Source: Gallibacter sp963558965
GTDB lineage: Bacteria > Bacillota > Clostridia > Peptostreptococcales > Anaerovoracaceae
Assembly: GCA_963558965.1 (NCBI GenBank)
Contig: CAUWIT010000009.1
Span: 1-64,000 of the forward strand
Length of the DNA stretch: 64,000 nt
Direction of reading: 5' to 3'
Below are positions 7,803 through 17,276 of the stretch, in pieces. Under the pieces are notes generated by a model. The model saw only the letters and a list, made by a program, of their open reading frames with translations. It was not told where the DNA came from and made no database searches. Within the stretch, counting starts at the first letter, position 1, and every line of letters starts with the position of its first letter. The position numbers were made by a program, and so were the translations under genes.

Positions 7803-10140
7803 TGCCTTCTCCAATCTGGTGCTTAACTCTGTCTTTAACTTCTGCTGCTTTTGCATTGTTAAATCTATCTACAGTACCAACTAAATAACCTGTTATTCTT
7901 CTAATACGCTCAAAACCTTCATCTTCGTCTTCTCTGCGACCGCAACATGGGCATTCATTATCTATAATACCTGTATAACCACAAACTGGGTCTCTATCAA
8001 CAGGATGATTAATTGAACCATATCCTATGCCGCTTTCTTTCATGCATCTTACTACCTGTTCAAAAGCTTCAAGATTTTTTAGTGGATCTCCATCAAGTTC
8101 AACATATGAAATATGTCCTGCGTTTGTTAGATTGTGATAAGGAGCTTCAAGTTTAATCTTATCAAAAGCACCAATATTATAATAAACTGGAATATGAAAA
8201 GAGTTAGTATAGTATTCTCTATCTGTTACTCCTTCAATAACTCCAAATCTTTCTCTATCAATTTTTACAAATCTACCTGATAAACCTTCTGCTGGTGTAG
8301 CCAATAGGGAATAGTTTAATCCTGTCTTTTTAGATTCATCATCCATTTTTTTACGCATAAAGCCTACAATCTCTAATCCTAGATTTTGTGCTTCCTTACT
8401 TTCGCCATGGTGAACACCAAGCAAAGCCTTAAGGGTTTCTGCAAGTCCAATAAATCCAACTGACAATGTACCGTGTTTTAATACTTCACCAACTTCGTCA
8501 TTTGGCTTTAAGTTTTCCGAATCAATCCAAATACCTTGGCCCATTAAAAACGGATAGTTTTTAACTTTTTTAGCAGCCTGTATTTTAAATCTTTCATTTA
8601 ACTGATCAATACACAAATCAAGTTTTCTATCAAGGTCTTCGAAAAATACATCTAGATTACCATTTGCCTTAATAGCAATACGAGGTAGATTAATTGAAGT
8701 AAAGCTTAGGTTGCCTCTTCCTCCTACTATTTCTCTATCTTTGTCATATTCGTTACCGATTACCCTAGTTCTACATCCCATATATGCTATTTCTGTATCA
8801 GGATCACCTTCTTTGTAATAAGGTAAATTAAATGGAGCATCGATAAATGAGAAGTTAGGGAATAATCTCTTTGCAGAAACTCTACAAGCCAACTTAAACA
8901 AGTCGTAGTTTGGATCTCCCGGATTATAGTTAATACCTTCTTTAATCTTGAAAATATGAATTGGGAATATTGGAGTTTCTCCATTTCCTAGTCCTGCTTC
9001 AGTAGCTAAAAGTACCTGCTCTGTAACTAGTCTACCTTCAGGAGATGTATCAGTTCCGTAGTTAATTGATGAAAAAGGTATTTGAGCTCCTGCTCTACTG
9101 TGCATTGTATTTAAATTATGTACAAAAGCTTCCATAGCCTGATATGTTGATCTTACAATTTCCTTGTGAGCATACTTCATACATCTTGACTGTAGCTTTT
9201 CTAGCTGCGCATCTTCGTAACTTGGTAACAAAGTCTTTAGAAATTCAATCTCGTATTTAAGATAATCATTGTCGTTTGCCATATTAGGATATATGTCTTT
9301 TTCTTCAACTAGTTTTTTACCAAATTCTTTTACCTTTTCAATATTTGTTTCCTCATCTTTAATAAGATCAATTATTTTACCCATATTTGTCCAATAGAGT
9401 TTTCTAAAAGTCTTTTTTACACCCATAGCCATACAGTAATCAAAATATGGAATAGATTGTCCCCCGTGTTGGTCATTTTGGTTTGACTGTATCGCTATAC
9501 ATGCAAGTGCCGAATAAGACGCAATATCGTTTGGCTCTCTCAAAAAGCCGTGACCTGTACTAAAGCCATTCTTAAATAATTTTCTTAAGTCTATTTGGCA
9601 ACAAGTTGTTGTAAGTGTTAAAAAGTCCATATCGTGGATATGTATGTCTCCTTCGATGTGAGCTTTGCTATGGTCAGGATTTAATACAAACATCTCATAA
9701 AACTGTTTTGCGCCTTCTGAGCCGTATTTTAACATTGTTCCCATAGCTGTATCGCCGTCTATATTAGCATTTTCTCTTTTTATATCGTTTTCAGCTGCAT
9801 CTTTAAAAGTTAGATCTTCATAAATTTTCATCAGCTTAGTGTTCATATCTCTAACTCTAGTTCTGTCAGCTCTATATAAAATGTATTCCTTTGCTGTTCT
9901 TGCATGTCCATTTTCAATTAGGATTTTTTCTACAGCATCTTGGATTTCTTCAACTGTTGGAGTTTCATTATGACATTTTTCAGTTAGATACAGTTCAACT
10001 TGCTTAGCAAGATAATCTGCCATTTCCTGATCTTTGCCGCCTAAAACCTTTGCAGCTTTGAAAATAGCCGTAGAAATCTTATCTATATCAAAAGGCACTT
10101 TTCTGCCATCACGCTTTATAATCTCTACAATTTTGCCCAT
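7789..10140 (-). CDS. nrdD: Anaerobic ribonucleoside-triphosphate reductase (class III)
   Basis: NrdD makes deoxyribonucleotides from ribonucleotides in the absence of oxygen through a glycyl radical. The 783-residue product has an N-terminal ATP-cone (residues about 1-95, KIVEIIKRDGRKVPFDIDKI), a central barrel, a C-terminal zinc site (VCGYTG and CPCCG) and the glycyl-radical segment RRITGYLVG about 35 residues from the end. TAGGAGG precedes the ATG. nrdG follows with overlapping ends. The ATP-cone implies allosteric control by ATP/dATP. Together with nrdG this supports an anaerobic lifestyle. Confidence 0.97.
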   Translation of the reverse strand: MGKIVEIIKRDGRKVPFDIDKISTAIFKAAKVLGGKDQEMADYLAKQVELYLTEKCHNETPTVEEIQDAVEKILIENGHARTAKEYILYRADRTRVRDMNTKLMKIYEDLTFKDAAENDIKRENANIDGDTAMGTMLKYGSEGAKQFYEMFVLNPDHSKAHIEGDIHIHDMDFLTLTTTCCQIDLRKLFKNGFSTGHGFLREPNDIASYSALACIAIQSNQNDQHGGQSIPYFDYCMAMGVKKTFRKLYWTNMGKIIDLIKDEETNIEKVKEFGKKLVEEKDIYPNMANDNDYLKYEIEFLKTLLPSYEDAQLEKLQSRCMKYAHKEIVRSTYQAMEAFVHNLNTMHSRAGAQIPFSSINYGTDTSPEGRLVTEQVLLATEAGLGNGETPIFPIHIFKIKEGINYNPGDPNYDLFKLACRVSAKRLFPNFSFIDAPFNLPYYKEGDPDTEIAYMGCRTRVIGNEYDKDREIVGGRGNLSFTSINLPRIAIKANGNLDVFFEDLDRKLDLCIDQLNERFKIQAAKKVKNYPFLMGQGIWIDSENLKPNDEVGEVLKHGTLSVGFIGLAETLKALLGVHHGESKEAQNLGLEIVGFMRKKMDDESKKTGLNYSLLATPAEGLSGRFVKIDRERFGVIEGVTDREYYTNSFHIPVYYNIGAFDKIKLEAPYHNLTNAGHISYVELDGDPLKNLEAFEQVVRCMKESGIGYGSINHPVDRDPVCGYTGIIDNECPCCGRREDEDEGFERIRRITGYLVGTVDRFNNAKAAEVKDRVKHQIGEGIEEL

Positions 10141-10240
10141 ACATACCTCCTATATTTTTACTATATATCACGTATTTCATCTACAACTGTCCGAAAATTT
10201 CCACTACTACATATAGTTACTTATTGCAGACAGCTATATT

Positions 10241-10268
10241 ATTATAAACTATATATGCCATATGTCAA
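10241..10268 (-). promoter_or_regulatory. Promoter of nrdDG
   Basis: On the minus strand TTGACA (10263-10268) and TATAAT (10241-10246) are 16 bases apart, about 100 bases before nrdD. The leader between promoter and start holds AT-rich TATATA-type motifs, but I could not confirm NrdR boxes. Confidence 0.75.
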
Positions 10269-10271
10269 TGT

Positions 10272-10309
10272 AAAAAAAAGGTACTCTATCTCACAATAAA
10301 GTACCTTTT
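10272..10309 (-). terminator. Terminator after the PepD-like lipoprotein gene
   Basis: On the minus strand a stem made of AAAGGTACT and AGTACCTTT is followed by a run of eight T. It begins just after the lipoprotein stop codon and insulates the nrdD promoter. Confidence 0.8.
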
Positions 10310-10315
10310 AGTTTG

Positions 10316-11719
10316 CTATTTTTCGTTAAGGCTTTCAAAGTATTGAATTAAGGCCAATGTACACTCATTAGCTTCTTGCATATTTACTCCCAAAGAAACT
10401 AAATTTATTTTTTTATTTTTATTTTGTAAAATTGAGCATACGTTTTCTTTAAAAGTATATTTTACTTTTCTGTCTATGCCTTTAGATTCCAATGCGTCTT
10501 TTAACTTGCCATCTTTTATAATCTTATTTTCATCTGATGGTGCCCATAGTGGATATCTTTCTGAAGTCTTAAAGCTGTAATCAAGTAAATTTGCAGTCAA
10601 TTTAAACTCATTGTCCATGCTTTTTTCAGTTGATTCGTCGATATTTCTACCCATTACATAAACTTTTATATCACTTGCGCTTATGCTCACTTTGTAGATT
10701 GTTGAAAGTCCTAAGATATCGCCTTCGTAGTCCTCTTCAGTTGTTGCAAATATACCATCCTCAAGAGTATATAGAAGCGCCAATAAATTTGACGTATCAT
10801 CATAGTTTAAAGCTCCATCAGGAATGGCAGTTTCTTCAAAGGCAAACACTGCATCGGGGTCACGCTTTCTATTTTTGTCATCAAATTCTTCCTGATCTTT
10901 TTCCAATCTTGACTCTAATTTATTTTGACTTCCACTATCGATGACAATTGTAGCCTCTGCTCCAATAGGATATTCTGTAGTGCTACCTGAAGTTTTAAAC
11001 TCTGCTAGCTCAAAACTAATACCGCTTGATTTAGCATCTGATAAAAGCTTACTTAAATAAGTAATAGGATTTGTATGTTTATCAGTTCTATCTCCACTGT
11101 CGCATGCTATTAAATTTGATATGGATATTTTATATGCCATATTGCCTTCTGGAGACTCTTTGCTAATATTAGATGTCATCTCATATACCTTAGTAGATGC
11201 AGCACCGTTAAATATCTCAGTTTTTTCCCAGTCCATAAGACTTATTAAGTTATCATATTTTAAATATGAGCTATCAAGCTTATTGATACCTACTGATTTT
11301 CCATCTACTTTAGGTGAAAATATATATCTTATTTTACCGTGTGATTCTGAATTTTTTGCAGTAGCTATAGCCATTGCCAATTGCTGACAACTTTTCTTAT
11401 AGTCTTCTTTGCTAAACTCAACTACTATAATATTTGATTCAGCTTTTTCATAACCTTTTGTAGCTTTTAAATCTACTATTACATTGTTATCTACAAGTTT
11501 TGTCTCTAAGTTTTTACTATCACAATATGAAGATAATTTAGATGCAAATTTATACGCATCTGAACTTTCTTTCATATCAGATTTTAAATCTTCTGTAATA
11601 TCATAAACTTGTGATTTTATTTGATCTTCTTTTTCTTGCTTTTCAACATTGCAAGAACTTAAACAGACAGATGTTCCGCCGATTATTAAAGCTAATGCTA
11701 TAGCAACTAACTTTTTCAT
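10316..11719 (-). CDS. Lipoprotein resembling PepD (M20C) dipeptidase but lacking its metal ligands
   Basis: A 467-residue lipoprotein: residues 1-22 form a signal peptide ending in the lipobox LSSC (Cys23). From about residue 95 to the end it follows the aminoacyl-histidine dipeptidase PepD in order. SHGKIRYIFSPKVDG stands where PepD has HGPLE and its EE ligands, LISLMDWEKTEIFNGAAS where PepD has LINxDSEEEGEIxxGCAGG, RYPLWAPSDENKII matches AYPGWxPxxxSP, and LVSLGVNMQEANE matches MVSIGPxxxxPHSPDE. The catalytic HxD, the paired glutamates and the late histidine are all replaced, so it is probably an inactive homolog. The ATG at 11719 follows GGAGG. Function is unknown; peptide binding at the membrane is one guess. 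Confidence 0.7.
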   Translation of the reverse strand: MKKLVAIALALIIGGTSVCLSSCNVEKQEKEDQIKSQVYDITEDLKSDMKESSDAYKFASKLSSYCDSKNLETKLVDNNVIVDLKATKGYEKAESNIIVVEFSKEDYKKSCQQLAMAIATAKNSESHGKIRYIFSPKVDGKSVGINKLDSSYLKYDNLISLMDWEKTEIFNGAASTKVYEMTSNISKESPEGNMAYKISISNLIACDSGDRTDKHTNPITYLSKLLSDAKSSGISFELAEFKTSGSTTEYPIGAEATIVIDSGSQNKLESRLEKDQEEFDDKNRKRDPDAVFAFEETAIPDGALNYDDTSNLLALLYTLEDGIFATTEEDYEGDILGLSTIYKVSISASDIKVYVMGRNIDESTEKSMDNEFKLTANLLDYSFKTSERYPLWAPSDENKIIKDGKLKDALESKGIDRKVKYTFKENVCSILQNKNKKINLVSLGVNMQEANECTLALIQYFESLNEK

Positions 11720-11762
11720 GAGTCCCTCCAAATTGCATTGCACCATCCATATGCAATATTAA

Positions 11763-12596
11763 TTATTTTTCTTCAGTTTTTTCAGTTTCCTCAATTTTTA
11801 CCTTTTTAGATTTTTTTCTGAAAAAACCTTTTTTCTCTTTTACTTCTTTATTTTCTGTTTCATCAGTTCCTTCAGCTACCTTTTCTTTAGGCTTAATTAT
11901 TTTTTCACCACATACTAAGCCTTTATATAAAAATGCAGCAATAATTGCTCCAACAACAGGCGCTATAATAAATACAGGTACCTGTTTAATTGCATCGCTT
12001 AACATAATAATTGCAGGTCCAAAGCTTCTAGCTGGATTTAATGAAGCTCCTGTAAATGGCAATGCTGCCATATATAAAGCTGTAGTAGTAATACCTAAAA
12101 CGATGCTACCCGCTGCTGTATTTTCATTTTTGCTGTTGCTTACCTTTAAAAATACCATTACTAAAACCATAGTTAAAATAATTTCAATTACGATTGCTGG
12201 CACCATACCGATGTACAATGAACTTTGGTCATCATATCCATTTTGTCCTAAATAGTATTTTTGTCCAGTTACTAACCACAATATGCAAGCTGCAATTGTT
12301 GAACCTGCAAACTGTGCAATAAGATATCCGATACACTGTTTTTTCTTTTCAAAACCGCCGTTAATCAATACAGCTATTGAAACTGCCGGGTTAATATGTG
12401 CACCTGATACTTCTTTAAACAAGTAGTAAACCACTGATGTTGTAGCACCAAAAGCAAGTGCGACAGCAACAATTGTAAAGGCCAAAGGAATTGTCATTCC
12501 CATAGCACTAATCAAAAAATATGTAGCCAACATGCTTCCGCAGCCACAAAACACTAACACAAATGTGCCAAGAAACTCTGAAAGATATTTTCTCAT
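11763..12596 (-). CDS. Aquaporin / glycerol facilitator family channel (MIP)
   Basis: This is a six-helix membrane channel for water or small uncharged solutes. Both half-helix motifs are present: SGAHINPAVS in the first half and GASLNPARSFGP in the second. Residues about 1-225 form the channel. The last 50 residues are a cytoplasmic tail of alternating Lys and Glu (ending KKVKIEETEKTEEK), which is unusually long for the family. The arginine after the second NPA is conserved. AAGGAGG precedes the ATG. The motifs alone do not decide between water (AqpZ-like) and glycerol (GlpF-like) transport. Confidence 0.9.
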   Translation of the reverse strand: MRKYLSEFLGTFVLVFCGCGSMLATYFLISAMGMTIPLAFTIVAVALAFGATTSVVYYLFKEVSGAHINPAVSIAVLINGGFEKKKQCIGYLIAQFAGSTIAACILWLVTGQKYYLGQNGYDDQSSLYIGMVPAIVIEIILTMVLVMVFLKVSNSKNENTAAGSIVLGITTTALYMAALPFTGASLNPARSFGPAIIMLSDAIKQVPVFIIAPVVGAIIAAFLYKGLVCGEKIIKPKEKVAEGTDETENKEVKEKKGFFRKKSKKVKIEETEKTEEK

Positions 12597-12647
12597 TTTT
12601 TCCTCCTTATTCTTCGTATAAATAATTTATTATATATGATTGCTAAG

Positions 12648-13826
12648 CTATTTGCTGCGAGCAAGTAGAGCAATACATTCGGAATGTTTAGTGTTTGGGA
12701 AATTATCAAATGGTTTTAAATACTTAACTTTATAGCCGTTGTATTCCATATAGTACAAGTTTTCTACAAGTGTTTTTGGATTACATGAAACGTAAACTAT
12801 TTGATCAACACCGTATTTTATAATCTTATCAAGAGCTTTTGGCTCTATACCTTTTCTAGGCGGATCAACTATAATTACATCTGGTTTAGTCTCAATTTCA
12901 TCTAAAACTTCAAAAACATCTCCAGCGATAAACTGACAATTTTCAAGACCATTTAATTTTGCATTTTCCTTTGCCGCTTCAACTGCTTCTTCTATTAGTT
13001 CAACGCCGACAGCTTTTTGGGCTTTTGAAGCTACTGCCTGAGTTATAGTACCTGTGCCGCAAAAAAGGTCAAATACTGTTTTGCCTTCAAAATCGTCGAT
13101 TAACTCGATTGCTTCTTTGTAAAGTCTTTCAACTGCTAAAATATTTGTCTGGAAAAAAGAAAATGCACTTACTTTAAATTTAAGTTCCATTATTTCTTCC
13201 ATGTAGTAATCTCTACCATCTAATATTTTAAGTTCTTCGCATTTTACAGCATCTGCAAGATTGTCGTTTATTGTTCTAAGTACTCCGACAACTTTATTTT
13301 CTAAAGGCAGATTTTTAATCATTTCAACATAGCCTGCTTCATCGAAGTTTGACTCGCTAGATGTTACAATATTAACTAAAATTTCGTTTGTTTTAACACC
13401 CATTCTCACTATAAGATGTCTAAGCAAACCTGTGTGACTTTTTTTGTGATAATGCTTATACCCCTTTTCATTGGCAAAGTCCAACGTACCTTTTAAGATT
13501 TTATTAAAATCTTCATGGACTAATTGACAATGATCAACTGTTACAATTGACATATAATGACCCTTTTTATGCATTCCCAAGGTCATAGGTCCATCAATAA
13601 CCATATCCCCAAAAGTGTATTCCATCTTGTTTCGATATCTGTATTGTGTTGGACTACCTTGGATTGAATCTATTTTGTCAATTTTCAACTTTTTACTGTC
13701 AAGCAATCTATGTATTTCTTTTTCTTTGTCTTCTAATTGTTTTTCATAATCAATACCCTGATGAATACAGCCGCCACAAAATTCATCGTGAATACATATA
13801 TCCATCTTTTCATATGTGTTATTCAT
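12648..13826 (-). CDS. rlmD: 23S rRNA (uracil-C5)-methyltransferase of the TrmA/RlmD family
   Basis: A SAM-dependent RNA m5U methyltransferase. The N-terminus has the iron-sulfur signature CIHDEFCGGCIHQ (C-x5-C-x2-C). The C-terminal half has the FDLFCGTGTIT SAM loop, DPPRKGIEPKAL, and YVSCNPKTLVENL with the catalytic cysteine. At 392 residues it lacks the N-terminal TRAM RNA-binding domain found in RlmD and RlmCD, so the target uridine (1939 or 747) cannot be fixed from sequence, and the symbol is the family default. Its ATG directly abuts the tgt stop, suggesting coupled translation with a weak binding site. Confidence 0.85.
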   Translation of the reverse strand: MNNTYEKMDICIHDEFCGGCIHQGIDYEKQLEDKEKEIHRLLDSKKLKIDKIDSIQGSPTQYRYRNKMEYTFGDMVIDGPMTLGMHKKGHYMSIVTVDHCQLVHEDFNKILKGTLDFANEKGYKHYHKKSHTGLLRHLIVRMGVKTNEILVNIVTSSESNFDEAGYVEMIKNLPLENKVVGVLRTINDNLADAVKCEELKILDGRDYYMEEIMELKFKVSAFSFFQTNILAVERLYKEAIELIDDFEGKTVFDLFCGTGTITQAVASKAQKAVGVELIEEAVEAAKENAKLNGLENCQFIAGDVFEVLDEIETKPDVIIVDPPRKGIEPKALDKIIKYGVDQIVYVSCNPKTLVENLYYMEYNGYKVKYLKPFDNFPNTKHSECIALLARSK

Positions 13827-14948
13827 TTAATCTATATACCCATACTTTCTATAAAATTCTTCTTTGTATTCCATAAATCTATCTTCTTCAATAGCTTTTC
13901 TAATATTTTTCATAACATTAACTAAGAAATGCAAATTATGATTTGATAAAAGCATTGATGACATAATTTCGTTTGACTTAAATAAATGTCTTAAGTAAGC
14001 TCTTGAATAATTTCTACATGTATAACAATCGCATTCGTGATCTAATGGTGTGAAATCTCTTTCGTACTTAGCATTTTTTATATTTACTTTGCCAGCACTT
14101 GTCATCGCAGTACCATTACGTGCTATACGTGTTGGTAGGACACAGTCAAACATATCAATACCGCGTTCTACTCCTTCAAATAGATAATCAGGAGTACCAA
14201 CTCCCATTAAATATCTCGGTTTGTTTTCTGGTAGATAGTCTACAGCATAATCCAAAACTTTGCACATTTCTTCTTTTGGTTCTCCTACGCTAAGACCTCC
14301 AATAGCATATCCAGGTAAGTCTAGTGCTACTATTTCTTCGGCACTTTGTTTTCTCAAATCCTGATACATGCCACCTTGCATAATACCAAACAACGCTTGA
14401 TTTTCTGTGTTTTTATGAGCTTCTTTACATCTTTTTAGCCATCTAGTAGTACGTTCCAATGAATTTTTCACATATTCTCTGCTTGCCGGATACGGAGCGC
14501 ATTCATCAAAGGCCATCATAATATCTGACCCTAATGCAGTTTGAACTTCTATTGACTTTTCAGGTGTTAACATATGTTTAGAACCATCTATAAATGATCT
14601 AAACTCTACGCCTTCTTCTGTAATTTTTCTTAAATCTCCCAAACTGAAAACTTGGAAACCACCACTGTCTGTAAGTATTGGTTTGTTCCAGTTCATAAAT
14701 TTATGCAAACCACCAGCTTCCTTTACAATTTCGTGACCTGGTCTTAAATATAGATGGTAAGTATTGCTTAAAATAATTTCGGCTCCAAGCTCTTCAACCT
14801 GTTCTGGTCTCATTGCTTTTACAGTAGCCGCAGTACCTACTGGCATAAAAACAGGAGTCTGAATTGTACCATGAGGAGTAGTTATCTCTCCTCTTCTCGC
14901 TTTGCAGTTTGCATCCTTTTTTATAAGTTTATATGTTACAGCTGACAT
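13827..14948 (-). CDS. tgt: Queuine tRNA-ribosyltransferase
   Basis: Tgt exchanges guanine 34 for preQ1 in tRNAs with GUN anticodons, part of queuosine formation. The 373-residue protein carries LSNTYHLYLRPG, ILTDSGGFQVFSL with its catalytic aspartate, a second catalytic segment FDCVLPTRIARNGTA, and the zinc-binding CDCYTC with a downstream His. An AGAGAGG site precedes the ATG. queA lies upstream on the same strand but is 258 bases away with a hairpin between them, so the two may be separate transcripts. Confidence 0.97.
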   Translation of the reverse strand: MSAVTYKLIKKDANCKARRGEITTPHGTIQTPVFMPVGTAATVKAMRPEQVEELGAEIILSNTYHLYLRPGHEIVKEAGGLHKFMNWNKPILTDSGGFQVFSLGDLRKITEEGVEFRSFIDGSKHMLTPEKSIEVQTALGSDIMMAFDECAPYPASREYVKNSLERTTRWLKRCKEAHKNTENQALFGIMQGGMYQDLRKQSAEEIVALDLPGYAIGGLSVGEPKEEMCKVLDYAVDYLPENKPRYLMGVGTPDYLFEGVERGIDMFDCVLPTRIARNGTAMTSAGKVNIKNAKYERDFTPLDHECDCYTCRNYSRAYLRHLFKSNEIMSSMLLSNHNLHFLVNVMKNIRKAIEEDRFMEYKEEFYRKYGYID

Positions 14949-15206
14949 ATTATATCCTCTCTTACTTAAATTTAACTTAAATTATAAATTATAACGATAA
15001 AATAATTTTTAACTAAAAAATTATATAGTAATTTACATGTTATTTCAAGATGCTTACATATAAATAAGTCCATCTTTTTATGGATGGACTTTTGTTTGCT
15101 CTATTTAATTATACTAAATGCAACTATCAACTTCAATGTTATTAATATAATAAAATCGTCACTAAACAAGTGCAAATAGCTACTTATAATTACTTTCTAA
15201 TCTTTA
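14949..15206. other. AT-rich intergenic region between queA and tgt
   Basis: About 258 bases without a gene. It holds the hairpin at 15066-15091 and otherwise AT-rich sequence that probably includes the tgt promoter. I find no yajC gene and no clear riboswitch. Confidence 0.5.
15066..15091 (-). terminator. Hairpin terminator after queA
   Basis: AAGTCCATC and GATGGACTT form a 9-bp stem, with T-rich sequence on both sides. It lies about 115 bases after the queA stop. Confidence 0.6.
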
Positions 15207-16250
15207 CTAATAAATTAGCATAGCATCGCCGTAGCTGAAAAATTTATAATCATGGGTTTTAGCTTCTTCATATGCTTCTAAGATTTTTTCTCTGTCGTAA
15301 AGAGCTGAAATAAGCATAAGCAAAGTTGATTTTGGCAAATGGAAATTTGTAATAAGTCTATCGATTATTTTAAATTGATAGCCAGGATATATAAATATAC
15401 CAGTGCTACCATCTCCTGCTTTTACAAAATATCTGCCTGCTTCTTCATCGTATACTGCTGCACTTTCTATTGTTCTAGTTGAAGTCGTACCTACTGATAC
15501 AACTTTTCCACCTGCTTTGATAGTATTGTTAATTTCATCAGCTGCTTCTTGACTCACAAAGTACTCTTCAAAGTGCATACTGTGCTCTTCAACTATATCA
15601 CATTTTACTGGTCTAAATGTGCCTATGCCAACATGCAGGGTTACATAAACAAGTTTTATGCCTTTTTCTTTTGCTTTATCCAGCAGTTCTTCAGTAAAAT
15701 GTAATCCAGCTGTAGGGGCTGCCACTGATCCCTCATCTTTGCAATAGACAGTTTGATATCTATCTTTATCTTCAGTATCGCTTGGTCTTTCAATGTATGG
15801 TGGAAGTGGCATACTGCCGATTTCTTCTAGTCTTTCCATAAAAATACCTTCGTATATAAATCTTACTATACGAGTGCCATCTTTACCAAAATCTAAAACT
15901 TCCGCCTTAAAGTCATCTGAAAAAGCTATAACATCTCCAATTTTTACTCTTCTGCCAGGTTTAACCATAGTCTCCCATGTATCGCCTTCAATGCGTTTTA
16001 TCAATAAAAATTCTATTTTAGCTCCAGTTTTTTCTTTTACTCCAAACAATCTTGCTGGTAGTACTTTCGAATTATTTAAAACTAAACAATCCCCTTCTTT
16101 TAGATAATCTAGTACATCTACAAATTGCTTGTGTTCTATAGTTTGTTTTTCTCTGTTTAATACCATCAACTTGCACTGGTCTCTCTTTTCTGACGGTTTT
16201 TGTGCAATCATTTCCTCTGGTAATTCGTAATTAAAGTCATCTACTCTCAT
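15207..16250 (-). CDS. queA: S-adenosylmethionine:tRNA ribosyltransferase-isomerase
   Basis: QueA transfers the ribosyl group of SAM to preQ1-modified tRNA, making epoxyqueuosine. The 347-residue protein has the family's DDFNYELPEEMIAQ start, LVLNNSKVLPARLFG, GSVAAPTAGLHFTEELL, HVGIGTFRPVK and the C-terminal ITNFHLPKSTLLMLISA block. It begins 9 bases after the ruvB stop, so it is the last gene of the ruvC-ruvA-ruvB-queA run, a common arrangement in Bacillota. Confidence 0.97.
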   Translation of the reverse strand: MRVDDFNYELPEEMIAQKPSEKRDQCKLMVLNREKQTIEHKQFVDVLDYLKEGDCLVLNNSKVLPARLFGVKEKTGAKIEFLLIKRIEGDTWETMVKPGRRVKIGDVIAFSDDFKAEVLDFGKDGTRIVRFIYEGIFMERLEEIGSMPLPPYIERPSDTEDKDRYQTVYCKDEGSVAAPTAGLHFTEELLDKAKEKGIKLVYVTLHVGIGTFRPVKCDIVEEHSMHFEEYFVSQEAADEINNTIKAGGKVVSVGTTSTRTIESAAVYDEEAGRYFVKAGDGSTGIFIYPGYQFKIIDRLITNFHLPKSTLLMLISALYDREKILEAYEEAKTHDYKFFSYGDAMLIY

Positions 16251-16258
16251 AATTTAAT

Positions 16259-17263
16259 TTATTCCTCGTATTCTAATCCTAAATGTTTATATGCTGCTTC
16301 TGATACTACCCTTCCTTTTGGAGTCCTATGTAAAAGTCCTTGCTGTATTAGGTAGGGTTCATAAACATCTTCAATTGTTATTTTTTCTTCACCTATTGAA
16401 GCTGCTATTGTATCAATACCTACAGGACCACCTTTAAATCTCTGAATTATTGCTAGAAGTATTTCTCTATCAATATTTTCAAGGCCCAAATCATCAACTC
16501 CTAAAGCATCCAAAGCCTTTTTAGTTATATCGATATTTATAATGCCATTTCCTTCCACTTGTGAAAAGTCTCTTACGCGTTTTAAAATTCTATTTGCAAC
16601 ACGAGGTGTTCCTCTTGAACGCATAGCCATCTCTCTTAAAGATGCACTATCCACCTCAACATTTAAAAGTCCTGCCGATCTTAAGATTATAGTTTCTAAT
16701 TCTTCAATAGTATAATTTTCAAATTTTGCTAAAACTCCAAATCTATCTCTAAGAGGTGCTGACAAGCTGCCCGCCCTAGTAGTTGCTCCTATCAAAGTAA
16801 ACTTTGATAAGTCCAATCTAATAGATCTAGCTGATGGACCTTTACCTATAACAATATCGATAGCATAATCTTCCATGGCACTGTACAAAACTTCTTCTAC
16901 AGATCTATTCAATCTATGTATCTCATCTATAAATAAGACATCGTTTTCTTGGAGATTTGTAAGTATTGCAGCAAGATCTCCTGCTCTTTCAATAGCAGGC
17001 CCTGAAGTTATTTTGATTTCAACTCCAAGCTCTTTGGCTATAATACCAGCAAGAGTTGTTTTACCAAGTCCCGGTGGACCATAAAATAAGACGTGATCCA
17101 GTTGTTCACCTCTCATCTTAGCAGCCTCTATAAAAACTTTTAAATTATCTGTTACCTTTTTTTGTCCTATATACTCGTCTAAAGTTTGTGGACGCAGTGT
17201 AAACTCACTTTTCTCCTCATCAAAATTTTGATAAACATCGGTTATTCTTTCGTCTTCAAACAT
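16259..17263 (-). CDS. ruvB: Holliday junction branch migration helicase RuvB
   Basis: RuvB is the AAA+ hexameric motor that drives branch migration with RuvA. The 334-residue protein starts with the TLRPQTLDEYIGQ segment. It has Walker A GPPGLGKTTLA, Walker B LFIDEIHRLN, sensor 1 IGATTRAG, the arginine-finger region PLRDRFG, and the C-terminal winged helix with GGPVGIDTIAASIGEE. It lies 13 bases after ruvA and 8 before queA. Confidence 0.98.
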   Translation of the reverse strand: MFEDERITDVYQNFDEEKSEFTLRPQTLDEYIGQKKVTDNLKVFIEAAKMRGEQLDHVLFYGPPGLGKTTLAGIIAKELGVEIKITSGPAIERAGDLAAILTNLQENDVLFIDEIHRLNRSVEEVLYSAMEDYAIDIVIGKGPSARSIRLDLSKFTLIGATTRAGSLSAPLRDRFGVLAKFENYTIEELETIILRSAGLLNVEVDSASLREMAMRSRGTPRVANRILKRVRDFSQVEGNGIINIDITKKALDALGVDDLGLENIDREILLAIIQRFKGGPVGIDTIAASIGEEKITIEDVYEPYLIQQGLLHRTPKGRVVSEAAYKHLGLEYEE

Positions 17264-17276
17264 CTATATCATCCTT

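Noticed and set aside
10147..10260. TATATA-type motifs before nrdD as NrdR boxes
   Set aside because: Three AT-rich near-palindromes are present, but the spacing (about 40 and 48 bases) and sequence do not match a typical NrdR pair.
14949..15206. A small gene such as yajC between tgt and queA
   Set aside because: No frame with a hydrophobic helix and binding site is present; the region is AT-rich with stops in all frames.
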